DNA of 64,000 nt from Demequina sp. NBRC 110054 (GTDB lineage Bacteria > Actinomycetota > Actinomycetes > Actinomycetales > Demequinaceae), in NCBI RefSeq assembly GCF_002090115.1, contig NZ_BBRK01000006.1, positions 496,001-560,000 on the forward strand. Reading direction: 5' to 3'. Both the position numbers and the translations under genes were made by a program. This document shows positions 16,685 through 25,434 of the stretch, piece after piece (position 1 is the stretch's first letter; every line of letters starts with the position of its first letter). The notes under the pieces were generated by a model. The model made no database searches. It was not told the DNA's origin and saw only the letters and a program-made list of their open reading frames with translations.

Positions 16685-17281
16685 ATGCATCCGGTCGCGA
16701 AGCGCTGCCTGTGGTGGGCCGTCGGGCTCGCCGGCATCGGCGCGCTGTTCATCGCGTTCGGCGCGAACTTCGTCTACGGCTTCGAGCAGCTCGCGGGGCC
16801 GAACGCCGAGCTCGCAATCTATCCCTTCGCGTTCCTTGCCCAGGTGATCACGAGCTTCGCGATGCCGCTTGCCGCGGCCCTTGTCGGCGCGGCCATCGTC
16901 ATCCAGACGCTCGCACCGAAGGCGACTGCCGCATCGTCCCTGGAGGACGAGGATGGCTGGGGCTATCTCCCGCTCGACGCGTCCGAGCCCCGACTGGTCG
17001 ACGAGCGCGACGCGGTCGTCGAGACACGTGGCCCGCAGGACTTCCGCATCCACCTGTGGACCGATCCGCCCGTCGCGGAGGAGGGCGCATGCGCCGCCTA
17101 CGACCTCGACTCGTGCGAGGTCGGCGAGGCGATCTCCTGGGCCGGCGCCGAGGCAGGGCGCCGGACGCCGTGCTTGGCCGAGGTGCTGCTCAAGCGACGC
17201 AGCGACTCGGGCGAGCTGGAGACGATCGCGTTGACCACGATCGCCACCGGCAAGCCCGTCGTCCCGACCACCGAGAAATGA
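16685..17281 (+). CDS. Small membrane protein of unknown function
   Basis: 198 residues. Two hydrophobic helices occupy about residues 8-28 and 50-78. They are followed by a hydrophilic, acidic cytoplasmic tail of about 115 residues containing two cysteines in ACAAYDLDSC and one later. I recognise no family. ATG with GAGGGGG upstream. It stands alone between MarR and pgi and is closed by a small hairpin. Composition is like the neighbours, so there is no sign of transfer. Confidence 0.65.
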   Translation: MHPVAKRCLWWAVGLAGIGALFIAFGANFVYGFEQLAGPNAELAIYPFAFLAQVITSFAMPLAAALVGAAIVIQTLAPKATAASSLEDEDGWGYLPLDASEPRLVDERDAVVETRGPQDFRIHLWTDPPVAEEGACAAYDLDSCEVGEAISWAGAEAGRRTPCLAEVLLKRRSDSGELETIALTTIATGKPVVPTTEK

Positions 17282-17282
17282 C

Positions 17283-17302
17283 GGGACCGAGCCCACGGTC
17301 CC
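17283..17302 (+). terminator. Short hairpin after the membrane protein gene
   Basis: GGGACCG and CGGTCCC pair around AGCCCA, three bases beyond the stop codon region. Confidence 0.55.
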
Positions 17303-17339
17303 GGTGACGCATCGTCCGGGCGGCACTAGCCTGTAAGGC

Positions 17340-19019
17340 GTGAACGCACCCATCGATTGCACCTCCACGTCCGCGTGGGCCGAGCTCGAGGCCCACAAGT
17401 CCGCCTTCGCCCCCGACCTGCGCGGCTGGTTCGCCGCGGACGCCGGTCGCGTGGAGCGCATGAGCCTGCCGCTGGCCGACCTGCACGTCGACCTGTCGAA
17501 GAACCTCGTCACCGATGAGATCCTTAGCAGCCTCGTGAAGCTCGCCGAGGAGACCGGCGTCGCCGACCGCTACGCCGCGATGCTCGCGGGCGAGCACATC
17601 AACACCACCGAGGACCGCGCCGTGCTGCACACCGCGCTGCGCCGCCCCGCCGGCATGGAGCCGGGCCTGACGGTCGACGGCCAGGATGTCGACGCCGACG
17701 TCCACGAGGTCCTCGCCAATGTGGCCGCCTTCGCGGACCGCGTCCGCTCGGGCGAGTGGCTCGGCATCACAGGCAAGAAGGTCGAGACCGTCGTCAACAT
17801 CGGCATCGGAGGCTCCGACCTGGGCCCCGTCATGGTCTACGAGACCCTCGAGCCCTACGCCACCGCCGGAATCGACGCCCGCTTCGTGTCCAACATCGAC
17901 CCGACCGACATGGGCCAGAAGGTCAAGGGCCTCGACCCCGAGACCACGCTGTTCATCGTCGCGTCGAAGACCTTCACCACGCTCGAGACGCTCACCAACG
18001 CGCGCCTCGCCCGCGAGTGGCTGTGGACCGCGCTGGCCGAGGCCGGCGTCGCGGTCGGCACCGACGAGGAGAAGTCGGACGCCGTCGCGCACCACTTCGT
18101 CGCCGTCTCCACCGCGCTCGACAAGGTCGAGGCCTTCGGCATCGACCCCGCGAACGCCTTCGGCTTCTGGGACTGGGTCGGCGGCCGCTACTCGGTGGAT
18201 TCCGCGATCGGCCTGTCGCTCGCGATCTCCCTCGGCCCGGACGTCTTCGGCGACCTGCTCGAGGGCTTCCACGCCGTCGACACGCACGTCGCTCAGACCC
18301 CGCTCGCGCAGAACGTCCCCGTCCTCATGGGACTGCTGAACGTCTGGTACGTGAACTTCCTGGGCGCGCAGTCGCACGCCGTGCTCCCCTATGCGCAGCA
18401 GCTGCACAGGTTCCCCGCGTACCTGCAGCAGCTCACGATGGAGTCCAACGGCAAGTCCGTGCGCTGGGACGGCACGCCCGTCACCACGGAGACCGGCGAG
18501 ATCTTCTGGGGCGAGCCCGGCACGAACGGCCAGCACGCCTTCTACCAGCTGATCCACCAGGGCACGAAGCTCATCCCCGCGGACTTCATCGCGGTCGTGA
18601 ACCCTGCCTACGCCCTCAAGGACGGCGACCAGGACGTCCACGCGCTGTTCCTCGCGAACTTCCTCGCGCAGACCAAGGCGCTCGCGTTCGGCAAGACCGC
18701 CGCAGAGGTCGAGGCGGAGGGCACCACCGGTGCGCTCGTCGCGGCCCGCACGTTCGCCGGCAACAAGCCGACCACGTCGATCTTCGCGCCGTCGCTCACG
18801 CCGCAGGTGCTCGGCCAGCTCATCGCGCTGTACGAGCACATCACGTTCACGCAGGCCGCCGTGTGGGGCATCAACGCCTTCGACCAGTGGGGCGTCGAGC
18901 TCGGCAAGAAGCTTGCGATGGAGATCGCCCCGGCGATCGAGACGGACGATGCGGCGCTCGCCGCGCAGGACGCCTCGACCCAGGCGCTGATCGCCTACTA
19001 CCGGGCGAACCGCAAGTAG
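17340..19019 (+). CDS. pgi: Glucose-6-phosphate isomerase
   Basis: 559 residues, the full length of bacterial long-form Pgi. It interconverts glucose-6-P and fructose-6-P in the cytosol. Clear landmarks are [15 protein letters not shown] (sugar-phosphate loop, about 155), [11 protein letters not shown] (about 210), [15 protein letters not shown] (about 278) and the GVELGKKLA helix near the C-terminus with the conserved Lys. GTG 17340 has almost no Shine-Dalgarno but a TAGCCT element ends just upstream, so a leaderless transcript is likely. Monocistronic by context; a large palindrome lies after the stop. Confidence 0.97.
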   Translation: MNAPIDCTSTSAWAELEAHKSAFAPDLRGWFAADAGRVERMSLPLADLHVDLSKNLVTDEILSSLVKLAEETGVADRYAAMLAGEHINTTEDRAVLHTALRRPAGMEPGLTVDGQDVDADVHEVLANVAAFADRVRSGEWLGITGKKVETVVNIGIGGSDLGPVMVYETLEPYATAGIDARFVSNIDPTDMGQKVKGLDPETTLFIVASKTFTTLETLTNARLAREWLWTALAEAGVAVGTDEEKSDAVAHHFVAVSTALDKVEAFGIDPANAFGFWDWVGGRYSVDSAIGLSLAISLGPDVFGDLLEGFHAVDTHVAQTPLAQNVPVLMGLLNVWYVNFLGAQSHAVLPYAQQLHRFPAYLQQLTMESNGKSVRWDGTPVTTETGEIFWGEPGTNGQHAFYQLIHQGTKLIPADFIAVVNPAYALKDGDQDVHALFLANFLAQTKALAFGKTAAEVEAEGTTGALVAARTFAGNKPTTSIFAPSLTPQVLGQLIALYEHITFTQAAVWGINAFDQWGVELGKKLAMEIAPAIETDDAALAAQDASTQALIAYYRANRK

Positions 19020-19040
19020 TCAGGCTCGTCGGCCCGCGCC

Positions 19041-19135
19041 GACAGTGTGAACCAATTTCAGATACGACACCCCGCGTCTGAGCCCTCACGGGCCCGGATC
19101 GCGGGGTGTCGCGCGTCAGATTGGTTCACACTGTC
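19041..19135. repeat. 95-bp palindromic intergenic element (copy A)
   Basis: Outer arms of 16 bp (19041-19056 and 19120-19135) and inner arms of 12 bp (19065-19076 and 19100-19111) are perfect inverted repeats. An 8-bp bulge and a 23-bp loop are unpaired. It fills the gap between the convergent genes pgi and deoD, where it may terminate transcription. A diverged copy lies at 30330-30426, so it is a dispersed element rather than a simple terminator. Confidence 0.8.
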
Positions 19136-19152
19136 AGTTAGGGGTCAAGAAA

Positions 19153-19863
19153 TCACGGACGCATGAGCGCCCCGAGCGCGACCGAGACCATCGCCGCGAA
19201 AGTCTTCTCGCGCTCGTCCGCCTCGAGGAACTCGCCCTTGACCACATGGTCGGACACGGTGCCGACCATGAGCGCCTCGACGCCCTCGGCTGCGGCGACC
19301 GCATAGAGCCCCGCGGCCTCCATCTCGACGGCCAGCGTGCCGTACGCAGCCAGGCGAGGGACGAGCGTCTCGTCGGGGTGGTAGAACGCGTCCGACGTCA
19401 GCACGGGGCCCACGCGCAGGGGCGCGCCGGCCTCATCCGCGTAGTCGGCGGCGGCGCGCAGCAGCGAGAACGACGGGGCGTGGGAGTAGTGCACGCCGGG
19501 AAGCCGGTGCGCCGTCATCGCGGAGTCGGTGTGGGCCGCGGAGGCCGCGACCACGTCGCCGAGCTGCAGGTCCATGTGGATGCCGCCAACGGTGCCGACG
19601 CGCACGAGACGCTTCACGCCGTAGTGGCGGATCAGCTCGGTCATATAGATCGTGGCCGAGGGCATGCCCATGCCCGTCGCCATCACGGACATCGGTCGAC
19701 CCTGGTAGGTGCCGGTGTAGCCGAGGATGCCACGCACCTCGGTCACGAGCTCGGCGTCGTCGAGGAAGGTCTCGGCGATGCGGGCTGCGCGGCGAGGGTC
19801 GCCGGGCAGCAGGACGTCGGGCGCGAAGGCGCCCTCGGGCGCGGAGATGTGCGGTGTGGGCAT
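19153..19863 (-). CDS. deoD: Purine nucleoside phosphorylase, DeoD type
   Basis: 236 residues, the size of the hexameric bacterial enzyme. It starts with PTPHISA and LLPGDP (phosphate loop), then has VRVGTVGGI, the ribose/base-binding EMEAAGLY (about 180) and SDHVVKGE (about 205) with the catalytic Asp. It splits purine (deoxy)nucleosides to free bases, the entry to the ureide pathway genes that follow at 20.7-29 kb. ATG 19863. It is convergent with pgi, and separated from frnE (upstream on the same strand) by 43 bp, so the two may share a transcript. Confidence 0.95.
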   Translation of the reverse strand: MPTPHISAPEGAFAPDVLLPGDPRRAARIAETFLDDAELVTEVRGILGYTGTYQGRPMSVMATGMGMPSATIYMTELIRHYGVKRLVRVGTVGGIHMDLQLGDVVAASAAHTDSAMTAHRLPGVHYSHAPSFSLLRAAADYADEAGAPLRVGPVLTSDAFYHPDETLVPRLAAYGTLAVEMEAAGLYAVAAAEGVEALMVGTVSDHVVKGEFLEADEREKTFAAMVSVALGALMRP

Positions 19864-19906
19864 GCACCGAGCCTACGCGCCGAGCAGGGACGATGCGGGC
19901 GCCGGG

Positions 19907-20551
19907 TCAGGCGTCGGCCGCCGCCTTCTCCCGCGCGCGCTCGAGCGCGGTCTCGAAGACCTCGAGCGGCTGCGCTCCCGACACCGCGAAGGCGCGGTCG
20001 AAGACGAAGAACGGCACTCCGTTGGCTCCGAGCGAGGCGGCCTCGTCGATGTCGGCCTGGACCGCATCGTCGTAGGCGTCGGTCGCGAGCATCGCGCGCA
20101 CCTCGGCGCCGTCGAGGCCGACCTCCTCTGCCAGGCCCGCGAGGACGTCGAGGTCGTCGACGATCGCGCCGTCCGAGAACTGGGCCTTGAGCAGCCGGTC
20201 CTTCATGGGGCCACCGAGCCCCGCCTCCTGCGCCATGTGCAGCACGCGATGGGCATTGCGGGTGTTCGCCTGGATGTAGCCGTCGAAGTTGTACTCGAGA
20301 CCCTCCTCGGCGCCCAGGTCGATGAGTCTCTGGCCGATCTCCTGGACTCGTTCGTCGGGCATGTTGAACTTCTTCGCCATCGCCTCCGCGTGCGGGGTGT
20401 GCTCACCGTGCAGGATCGTCGGGTCGAGCTGGAAGCTCCGCCACGTCACGCGCGCCTCGCCGTCGAAGGCTTCGATCGCCTTCTCGAGGCGGCGCTTGCC
20501 GAGGTAGCACCACGGGCACGCGACATCCGACCAGACCTCGACCTCGACCAC
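19907..20551 (-). CDS. DsbA family oxidoreductase, FrnE-like
   Basis: 214 residues. A thioredoxin-like fold carries the CPWC redox motif at residues 11-14 (VACPWCYLGKRR) and a large helical insert; the cis-Pro loop is NGVPFFVFD. There is no signal peptide, so it is cytosolic like FrnE, which is linked to polyketide isomerisation or to thiol stress. GTG 20551 with GAGAGG upstream is chosen; the much longer open frame upstream has no coding character. Its function cannot be fixed by context; it may protect thiols. Confidence 0.85.
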   Translation of the reverse strand: MVEVEVWSDVACPWCYLGKRRLEKAIEAFDGEARVTWRSFQLDPTILHGEHTPHAEAMAKKFNMPDERVQEIGQRLIDLGAEEGLEYNFDGYIQANTRNAHRVLHMAQEAGLGGPMKDRLLKAQFSDGAIVDDLDVLAGLAEEVGLDGAEVRAMLATDAYDDAVQADIDEAASLGANGVPFFVFDRAFAVSGAQPLEVFETALERAREKAAADA

Positions 20552-20604
20552 GGGCGCTCCTCTCAGAAGTTCGACCCGGGGACGATGCCCGGGCCGAGAC
20601 GTGT

Positions 20605-20638
20605 CAGAGGGTTCGCCCGGGGACTGGCGAACCCTCTG
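20605..20638 (-). terminator. Hairpin terminator after uraH
   Basis: A perfect 13-nt inverted repeat (20605-20617 and 20626-20638) with an eight-base loop, about 80 bp beyond the uraH stop and ahead of frnE. Confidence 0.75.
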
Positions 20639-20720
20639 TGTACGGTCCACAACCGCGCGCCGCGCGAATCCATTCCCCCGGGCCGTCACCGGGCCCAGGC
20701 GGGCTTCGCAGGCGGACTCC

Positions 20721-21053
20721 TCAGCTCCCCCGGTACGTCGAGTACGCGAAGGGGCTGAGCAGGAGCGGCACGTGATAGTGGTCGCCGCCCGCGACCGAGA
20801 ACGCGATCTCGACCTCAGGGTAGAACGTCTCGACCTGACGCTTGGCGAAGTAGATCCCGGTCTCGAAGCGCACCTGGTAGACGCCGTCGTCGAGAACGTC
20901 CGGACCCAGCTCGCGCACGCGGCCGTCCGCATCGGTGAGCCCCTGCGCGACGGGCTCCCAGCCCTCGGCACCCCGGCGAGACAGCGTCACCGCGATCCCG
21001 GCGGCGGGCACGCCCGCCACGGCGTCCAGCACGTGCGTCGTGACGTGGCTCAT
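20721..21053 (-). CDS. uraH: 5-hydroxyisourate hydrolase (transthyretin-like)
   Basis: 110 residues of the transthyretin-like family. It has the N-terminal HVLDAVAGVPA, the central GIYF plus FYPEVEI strand and the diagnostic C-terminal tetrapeptide YRGS; catalytic His/Arg/His residues sit in THVLD and DHYHVP. It opens 5-hydroxyisourate to OHCU in urate breakdown. ATG 21053 overlaps the stop of uraD as ATGA, so both are made together. A hairpin follows. No urate oxidase is in the window. Confidence 0.95.
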   Translation of the reverse strand: MSHVTTHVLDAVAGVPAAGIAVTLSRRGAEGWEPVAQGLTDADGRVRELGPDVLDDGVYQVRFETGIYFAKRQVETFYPEVEIAFSVAGGDHYHVPLLLSPFAYSTYRGS

Positions 21054-21529
21054 GCGAGCGCCTCCTCGTACGTCGTGCGCAGGCGCAGCAGCGCGATGCC
21101 CCGCAGCTGGTCGGCGACCTCGGCGATCTCCGCCGCCTCGTCGTTCGTGAGACGTCGCTCGAGCTCCGCGACGATCTCGTCGCGCGACCGTCCCGCAGCG
21201 CGGATGAGGAACACCCTCCCGAAGGCCTCCTCGTACGCGGCGTTGAGCGTCGCCAGGCGCGACGCGAGCACCGCATCGTCCGTGGACGATGCCTCCTGCT
21301 CCTTCGCCGAGAACCTCGCCTCCGCATCGTCCCCGGCCGCCTTCTCCCCGATGCGGGGGTGTGCGGCGAGCGCCTCGTCGACCTCTGCCTCGCTCATCGG
21401 CGTCGCGATCGACACCGCCGCGCGCTCCATCTCGAGCATCGAGTCGAACTCCAAGCGGGCCATCTCGTCGGCCCAGCGCTCGACACGCAGGCACGCGAGC
21501 AGGTCCTCGCGGGTCGGCTTCACCGTCAC
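21050..21529 (-). CDS. uraD: OHCU decarboxylase
   Basis: 159 residues, all-helical. The AHPRIGEKA motif (His about 57) and the SAKEQEAS stretch (Glu, about 75) are those of 2-oxo-4-hydroxy-4-carboxy-5-ureidoimidazoline decarboxylase, which makes S-allantoin. GTG 21529 follows GGGGAG at the right spacing; the longer frame upstream overlaps the divergent gene and is rejected. Operon with uraH. The promoter lies between 21530 and 21587 and is shared, divergently, with the MocA-like gene. Confidence 0.95.
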   Translation of the reverse strand: MTVKPTREDLLACLRVERWADEMARLEFDSMLEMERAAVSIATPMSEAEVDEALAAHPRIGEKAAGDDAEARFSAKEQEASSTDDAVLASRLATLNAAYEEAFGRVFLIRAAGRSRDEIVAELERRLTNDEAAEIAEVADQLRGIALLRLRTTYEEALA

Positions 21530-21587
21530 AGCATCTCCCCTGGCCTCACGGCGCGAGGTCCATTCCCTCGCGCGTAGTGTCTCCAGT

Positions 21588-22145
21588 ATGGCAATGAGGA
21601 TCGCGGGCGCGGTGCTGGCCGCCGGGGCGGGAACGCGAGCCGGTGGACCGAAGGCGCTGCGGCGCGCGGAGGACGGCACTGCCTGGGTCGAGCGCGCCGC
21701 CATCACACTTCGCGACGCGGGCTGCGATCCCGTGATCGTCGTGGTGGGCGCGCAGGCCTACGAGGCGGAGGAGCTCGTGCCCGACTGGGCCGACACCGTC
21801 GTCGCGTGGAACTGGGCCGAGGGCCAGTCGGTGTCGCTGCGCAAGGTCGTCGAGGAGGCGACCGAGCGCGGGGCCGAGGCGCTCCTCGTCACGCTCGTGG
21901 ACCTGCCCGAGCAGAAGACGGAGGCGGCGCGCCGGGTGCTCGCCGCGGCGCACGACCAGACGACGCTCGCCCGCGCGACGTTCGACGGCGCTCCCGGACA
22001 CCCGGTCCTGATCGGCAGGGCCCACTGGGAGCCGCTGGTCGCGATGCTCGAGGGCGATCGCGGCGCGGGGCGGTACCTCGCGGCGCACGGCGCGCGCGAG
22101 ATCGACTGCTCCGACCTGGGTGGTGGGGCCGACGTCGACGAGTGA
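21588..22145 (+). CDS. MocA/MobA-like nucleotidyltransferase
   Basis: 185 residues, a GT-A type NTP transferase. It has the nucleotide loop LAAGAGTRAGGPKAL (about residues 10-25) and the metal-binding LVDLPEQ (about 105, where MocA proteins have a conserved Asp/Pro). Relatives attach CMP or GMP to molybdopterin; in purine clusters they mature xanthine dehydrogenase (PucB role). No Mo-enzyme is seen nearby. There is no ribosome site ahead of ATG 21588, but TAGTGT ends eight bases upstream, so a leaderless start is likely. Divergent from uraD. Confidence 0.78.
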   Translation: MAMRIAGAVLAAGAGTRAGGPKALRRAEDGTAWVERAAITLRDAGCDPVIVVVGAQAYEAEELVPDWADTVVAWNWAEGQSVSLRKVVEEATERGAEALLVTLVDLPEQKTEAARRVLAAAHDQTTLARATFDGAPGHPVLIGRAHWEPLVAMLEGDRGAGRYLAAHGAREIDCSDLGGGADVDE

Positions 22146-22151
22146 GGTCGC

Positions 22152-22946
22152 CTACGACCCGACGTTGTCCGCCGTGACGGGCTGGTCGCCGAGGTCGGGC
22201 AGCTCCTGGTCCGGGCACGAGTCAAGGACCGCGAGCATCGCGTCGAGCTCTGCCTGCGTGACCCACACCTCGTACTTGGTCTTCACCGCGACCTGCCGCG
22301 CCACATACGTGCAGCGGTAGGACTTCTGCGCGGGAAGCCAGCTCGCGGCGTCCGAGTCGCCCTTCTCCCGGTTGGCGCTCGCGTCGACCGGCTCGAGGTT
22401 GAGCGGGTCGTTCGCGAACGCCACGCGCTTCGCGTATTCCCACTGCGCGGCGCCCTTCTGCCACGCGTCCGACAGCGCAACGAGGTGGTCGATGTCGACC
22501 TCGCTCGCCCCGCCGCGCTCGAAGTGGATGCTCTCGCCGGTGAACGGGTCGTCGAGGTCGCCCGCGAGCACGATGCAGTCGCCGTCCATCTCGAGGCCCG
22601 TCAGCCGCAGCTGCAGTTCGTCGTTCCTGGTGTCGCAGCCGTTGCGGTCCACGTCGATCCAGCCCGAGCCGAACTCGTCGCGCTCGTAGCCGGTCTTCGC
22701 CGCGCGCCCCTTCACGGTGAGCTCGAGGGCCGCCTCATGGACACTCCCCTCGCCCCCGGACGATGCGACGGCCGGCTCGGACGCGGAGGTGGCCTGAGAG
22801 GTCGGGGCCGCGGCATCGGCCGCTCCTCCGTCACCCCCGGCGAGGCCGCTGACGGCGATCGCCACAAGGCCCGCGACCAGCAGCAGGATCGCGAACATCG
22901 GCTCGGGGCGACCCGCCGTGGGCGCGCTCGCGCTCGTGCCTGCCAT
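22152..22946 (-). CDS. Secreted or membrane-anchored HNH nuclease-like protein (DUF1524 type)
   Basis: 264 residues. A hydrophobic segment at about 18-40 (FAILLLVAGLVAIAVSGLAG) is a signal or anchor; a Ser/Ala-rich linker follows. The C-terminal domain keeps the DUF1524 HNH core: VDIDHLVALSDAW (Asp-His, about 165) and FANDPLNLEPVDASANREKGD, with Asn in place of later His. Several cysteines may form disulfides (DRNGCD, YRCTY, DSCPD). Many actinobacteria export such proteins. Candidates are DNA scavenging or defence. ATG with GGAGG upstream. Confidence 0.75.
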   Translation of the reverse strand: MAGTSASAPTAGRPEPMFAILLLVAGLVAIAVSGLAGGDGGAADAAAPTSQATSASEPAVASSGGEGSVHEAALELTVKGRAAKTGYERDEFGSGWIDVDRNGCDTRNDELQLRLTGLEMDGDCIVLAGDLDDPFTGESIHFERGGASEVDIDHLVALSDAWQKGAAQWEYAKRVAFANDPLNLEPVDASANREKGDSDAASWLPAQKSYRCTYVARQVAVKTKYEVWVTQAELDAMLAVLDSCPDQELPDLGDQPVTADNVGS

Positions 22947-23022
22947 CGTGTCTCCCTCCAGTGGCCCGGAGAGAATGTAGTCGCGGGAGCGGGCATCGCG
23001 GGGACCCGGTCCCGGCGCGGCG

Positions 23023-23973
23023 TCAGGCGTCGATCGTCCCCGTCACCGCGACGTGCGTCGCGCCGCCGATCCAGAGCTCACCGTCGCCCTCGGTGACGGA
23101 GATGCGGCCGTCGCGGCCGAGCACGGTCCCCTGGCGGGCGTCGTACGGCGCGGCGAGGACGCCGGCCGAGGTCAGCCATTGCGCGGCGGATGCGTTCAGG
23201 CTGCCCGTCACGGGATCCTCGAAGAGCCCGGCTCCCGGGTCCCCGACGAATGCGCGCACCTCGAGCGCAACGCCGTCCGGCCCGGCACCGTCGATTCCTT
23301 CTCCGTCGGCTACGGTGCCGATGCCGGTGCCGGTGCCGGTGCCGGTGCCGGTGCCGGTGCCGGTGCCGGTGCCGACCATTCGGTCCGGACCGTAGAGCCC
23401 GACGACGCCGTAGAAGCCCTTGTCCTCGCGCGCGGCCGTGTCGGGCCGCACCTCGAGGACGCTCTGCGCGTCCTTGAGGAGCAGGCCGAGCCAGCCGGGC
23501 CCGTTGTCGACCCACTCGGCGGCGACCACGTCGTCACGGTCCAGGCGCAGCCGCTCGCACGCGACGGCCACGTCCGCCTCGTCCACCGGACCCGACCGGA
23601 GCCGATCCGGGGCAGCGAAGGCGAGCATCGTCCCGTCGTGCCGAAGGGGCACCAGACCGACTCCGCACTCCTGGGTGACGCGGCCGAGCACCCGCGGCAC
23701 GCCGCCCGCGTCGAGCCACGCCCGGGCCGTGCCGAGCGTCGGATGGCCCGCGAACGGGAGCTCCTCCGCGACGGTGAAGATGCGGACGCGGTAGTCGGCC
23801 GACGGGTCGGTGGGCGGCAGCACGAACGTGGTCTCCGACAGGTTCGTCCAGTTCGCGATGCGCGCCATCTGCTCCGTGGTCAGGTCCTCGGCGTCGAGGA
23901 TCACCGCGACCGGGTTGCCCGTGTAGGGCCCGTTGCCGAAGACGTCGACCTGGCGGAAGGGGTGCTGGCTCAT
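23023..23973 (-). CDS. PhzF family isomerase with a Gly-Thr repeat
   Basis: 316 residues of the PhzF/diaminopimelate-epimerase fold. It has the N-terminal QVDVFGNGPYTGNPVAV, the catalytic Glu in NLSETTFV (about 47), FAGHPTLGTA, and the C-terminal GLFEDPVTGSL pattern. The natural substrate of most such proteins is unknown. Unusual is a run of eight Gly-Thr pairs (about residues 200-217) coded by a perfect hexanucleotide repeat; it sits on the linker between the two domains' final strands. ATG 23973. No phenazine genes are near. Confidence 0.9.
   Translation of the reverse strand: MSQHPFRQVDVFGNGPYTGNPVAVILDAEDLTTEQMARIANWTNLSETTFVLPPTDPSADYRVRIFTVAEELPFAGHPTLGTARAWLDAGGVPRVLGRVTQECGVGLVPLRHDGTMLAFAAPDRLRSGPVDEADVAVACERLRLDRDDVVAAEWVDNGPGWLGLLLKDAQSVLEVRPDTAAREDKGFYGVVGLYGPDRMVGTGTGTGTGTGTGTGTGIGTVADGEGIDGAGPDGVALEVRAFVGDPGAGLFEDPVTGSLNASAAQWLTSAGVLAAPYDARQGTVLGRDGRISVTEGDGELWIGGATHVAVTGTIDA
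23323..23370. repeat. (GCCGGT)8 hexanucleotide tandem repeat
   Basis: Eight perfect copies of GCCGGT lie inside the PhzF gene, with near-copies GCCGAT before and GCCGAC after. As the unit is six bases, slippage changes the protein by whole Gly-Thr pairs and never shifts the frame. Confidence 0.95.
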
Positions 23974-24141
23974 GAGCCCACGCTACGGGTGCCCATCAGG
24001 GCAGGTCGGGCGACGAGTGGCACCACCCCTGTTGACCATGGTGGGGATTGTCCGTACTGTCGTGTGGCAGGCGTCGAGTGCGATGGGGCTCTTGGCGCCG
24101 TTTCTATGCCCGGATTCAGGCGCTGCCGCGAGGCCGCCGGC

Positions 24142-25434
24142 TCAGCCGAAGTCCTTCGCCAGGTCCAGGACCGCCGCCTCGAACGCGTCGAGCGCGAGCG
24201 CCACGTCCGACTCGATCACCGACTCGTCCTTGTGGTGCGAGATGCCGCCGCCGCAGCGGATGAAGAGCATCGCGTAGTCCGTGAGCGACGCGACCGCCAT
24301 CGCGTCGTGACCGGCCTTCGACAGCAGCTCGAGGGGCTCGCTGTCCCCCGTCGCCGCGATGCCCGCACGGATCGCGTCGGCGAGGCGCGTGCCGACGACG
24401 GTCGCCTCCGCATCGTGCCTCTCGACCGCCTCGAACGTCAGGTTGCGCGCGGCGCAGATCTTGTCGGCGCGCTCCTGGATCAGGTCCCAGACCCTGTCGC
24501 GCAGCTCGTCGGTCTCGGCACGCAGATCGAGCGAGAACTCGGCGCGGCCGGGGATGACGTTCGCGGCTCCCGGGTAGGCCTGCATGCGGCCGACCGTGCC
24601 GATCGCGCCGTTGTCGCGGGACAGCTCCTCGATCGCGGTCACGAGCTCGGAAGCGCCGAGCAGACCGTCGCGGCGCCGACCGTAGGGCATGCCGCCCGCG
24701 TGGCCGGCCTCGCCGATCATCGTGAGATCGAAGCGGCGGGCACCCATGATCCCGGTGACCACGCCTAGGGCACGGTCAGCGTCCTCGAGCAGCGGACCCT
24801 GCTCGATGTGAGCCTCGAGGTAGCCGAGCACCTGATCGCGCGGCAGCGCCGCCTCCTCGATCCGCGCGGGATCGAGCCCGAACGCCTCGAAGGCCGTGCG
24901 CAGCGTGATGCCCTGCGCGTCCTTGAGGTCCCACCACGCGTCCTGCCACGCGCCGGCGACGGCGCACGAGCCGAGCAGGGTGCGGCCGAAGCGCGTGCCC
25001 TCCTCGTCGGCGAAGCCGAGCACCTCGATGCCGAACGGCAGGTCCACGCCCTTGGCCTCGAGCCTGCCCACGACCGCGATCGCCATGAGCGTGCCGAGGA
25101 TCCCGTCGTACCTGCCCGCCCCGGGCACGGTGTCGAGGTGAGAGGCGAGCATCAGCACCGGCGAGTCGTCCTCGGGCCCGGCGAGCGAGCCGCGCTGATT
25201 GCCGGCCACGTCCTGCCACGGGTCGAGTCCCGCCTCGGCCATCCACTCGCCCACGGTCCAGTTCGTGCGGGCGTGCTCGGCGGTGAGGTACGAGCGCTCG
25301 ATCGCGCCGATGCGCGAGCTGTGGGTCGCGAGGACATCGCAGCGCTCGAGGATCTCCCGCGCCGAGAAGGGCACGGGACCGTCCGCATCGTCCATGTCGA
25401 GGGGACCCGGGACGATCTCGCCAGGCGAGGTCAC
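24142..25434 (-). CDS. allC: Allantoate amidohydrolase / M20 ureido-hydrolase
   Basis: 430 residues of the M20/M28 binuclear metallohydrolase family. Ligands are in ASHLDTVPGAGRYDG (His, Asp; about 90), DEEGTRF (Glu pair), AHIEQGP (His) and GISHHKDE (His). The lid domain in the middle has the GRAEFSLDLRAE strand. Allantoate amidohydrolase removes ammonia and CO2 from allantoate to give ureidoglycine; relatives act on other ureido acids. GTG 25434 overlaps the stop of pucG by four bases, so coupled translation is clear. With pucG next to it the allantoate assignment is well supported. Confidence 0.88.
   Translation of the reverse strand: MTSPGEIVPGPLDMDDADGPVPFSAREILERCDVLATHSSRIGAIERSYLTAEHARTNWTVGEWMAEAGLDPWQDVAGNQRGSLAGPEDDSPVLMLASHLDTVPGAGRYDGILGTLMAIAVVGRLEAKGVDLPFGIEVLGFADEEGTRFGRTLLGSCAVAGAWQDAWWDLKDAQGITLRTAFEAFGLDPARIEEAALPRDQVLGYLEAHIEQGPLLEDADRALGVVTGIMGARRFDLTMIGEAGHAGGMPYGRRRDGLLGASELVTAIEELSRDNGAIGTVGRMQAYPGAANVIPGRAEFSLDLRAETDELRDRVWDLIQERADKICAARNLTFEAVERHDAEATVVGTRLADAIRAGIAATGDSEPLELLSKAGHDAMAVASLTDYAMLFIRCGGGISHHKDESVIESDVALALDAFEAAVLDLAKDFG

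Noticed and set aside
22152..22946. Homing endonuclease or phage remnant
   Set aside because: The HNH-type protein has a signal/anchor and no intron, intein or phage genes near it; a secreted nuclease is the simpler reading.
23323..23370. CRISPR-like or regulatory repeat
   Set aside because: Units are six bases without spacers and lie in the PhzF coding frame, so it is a coding microsatellite.
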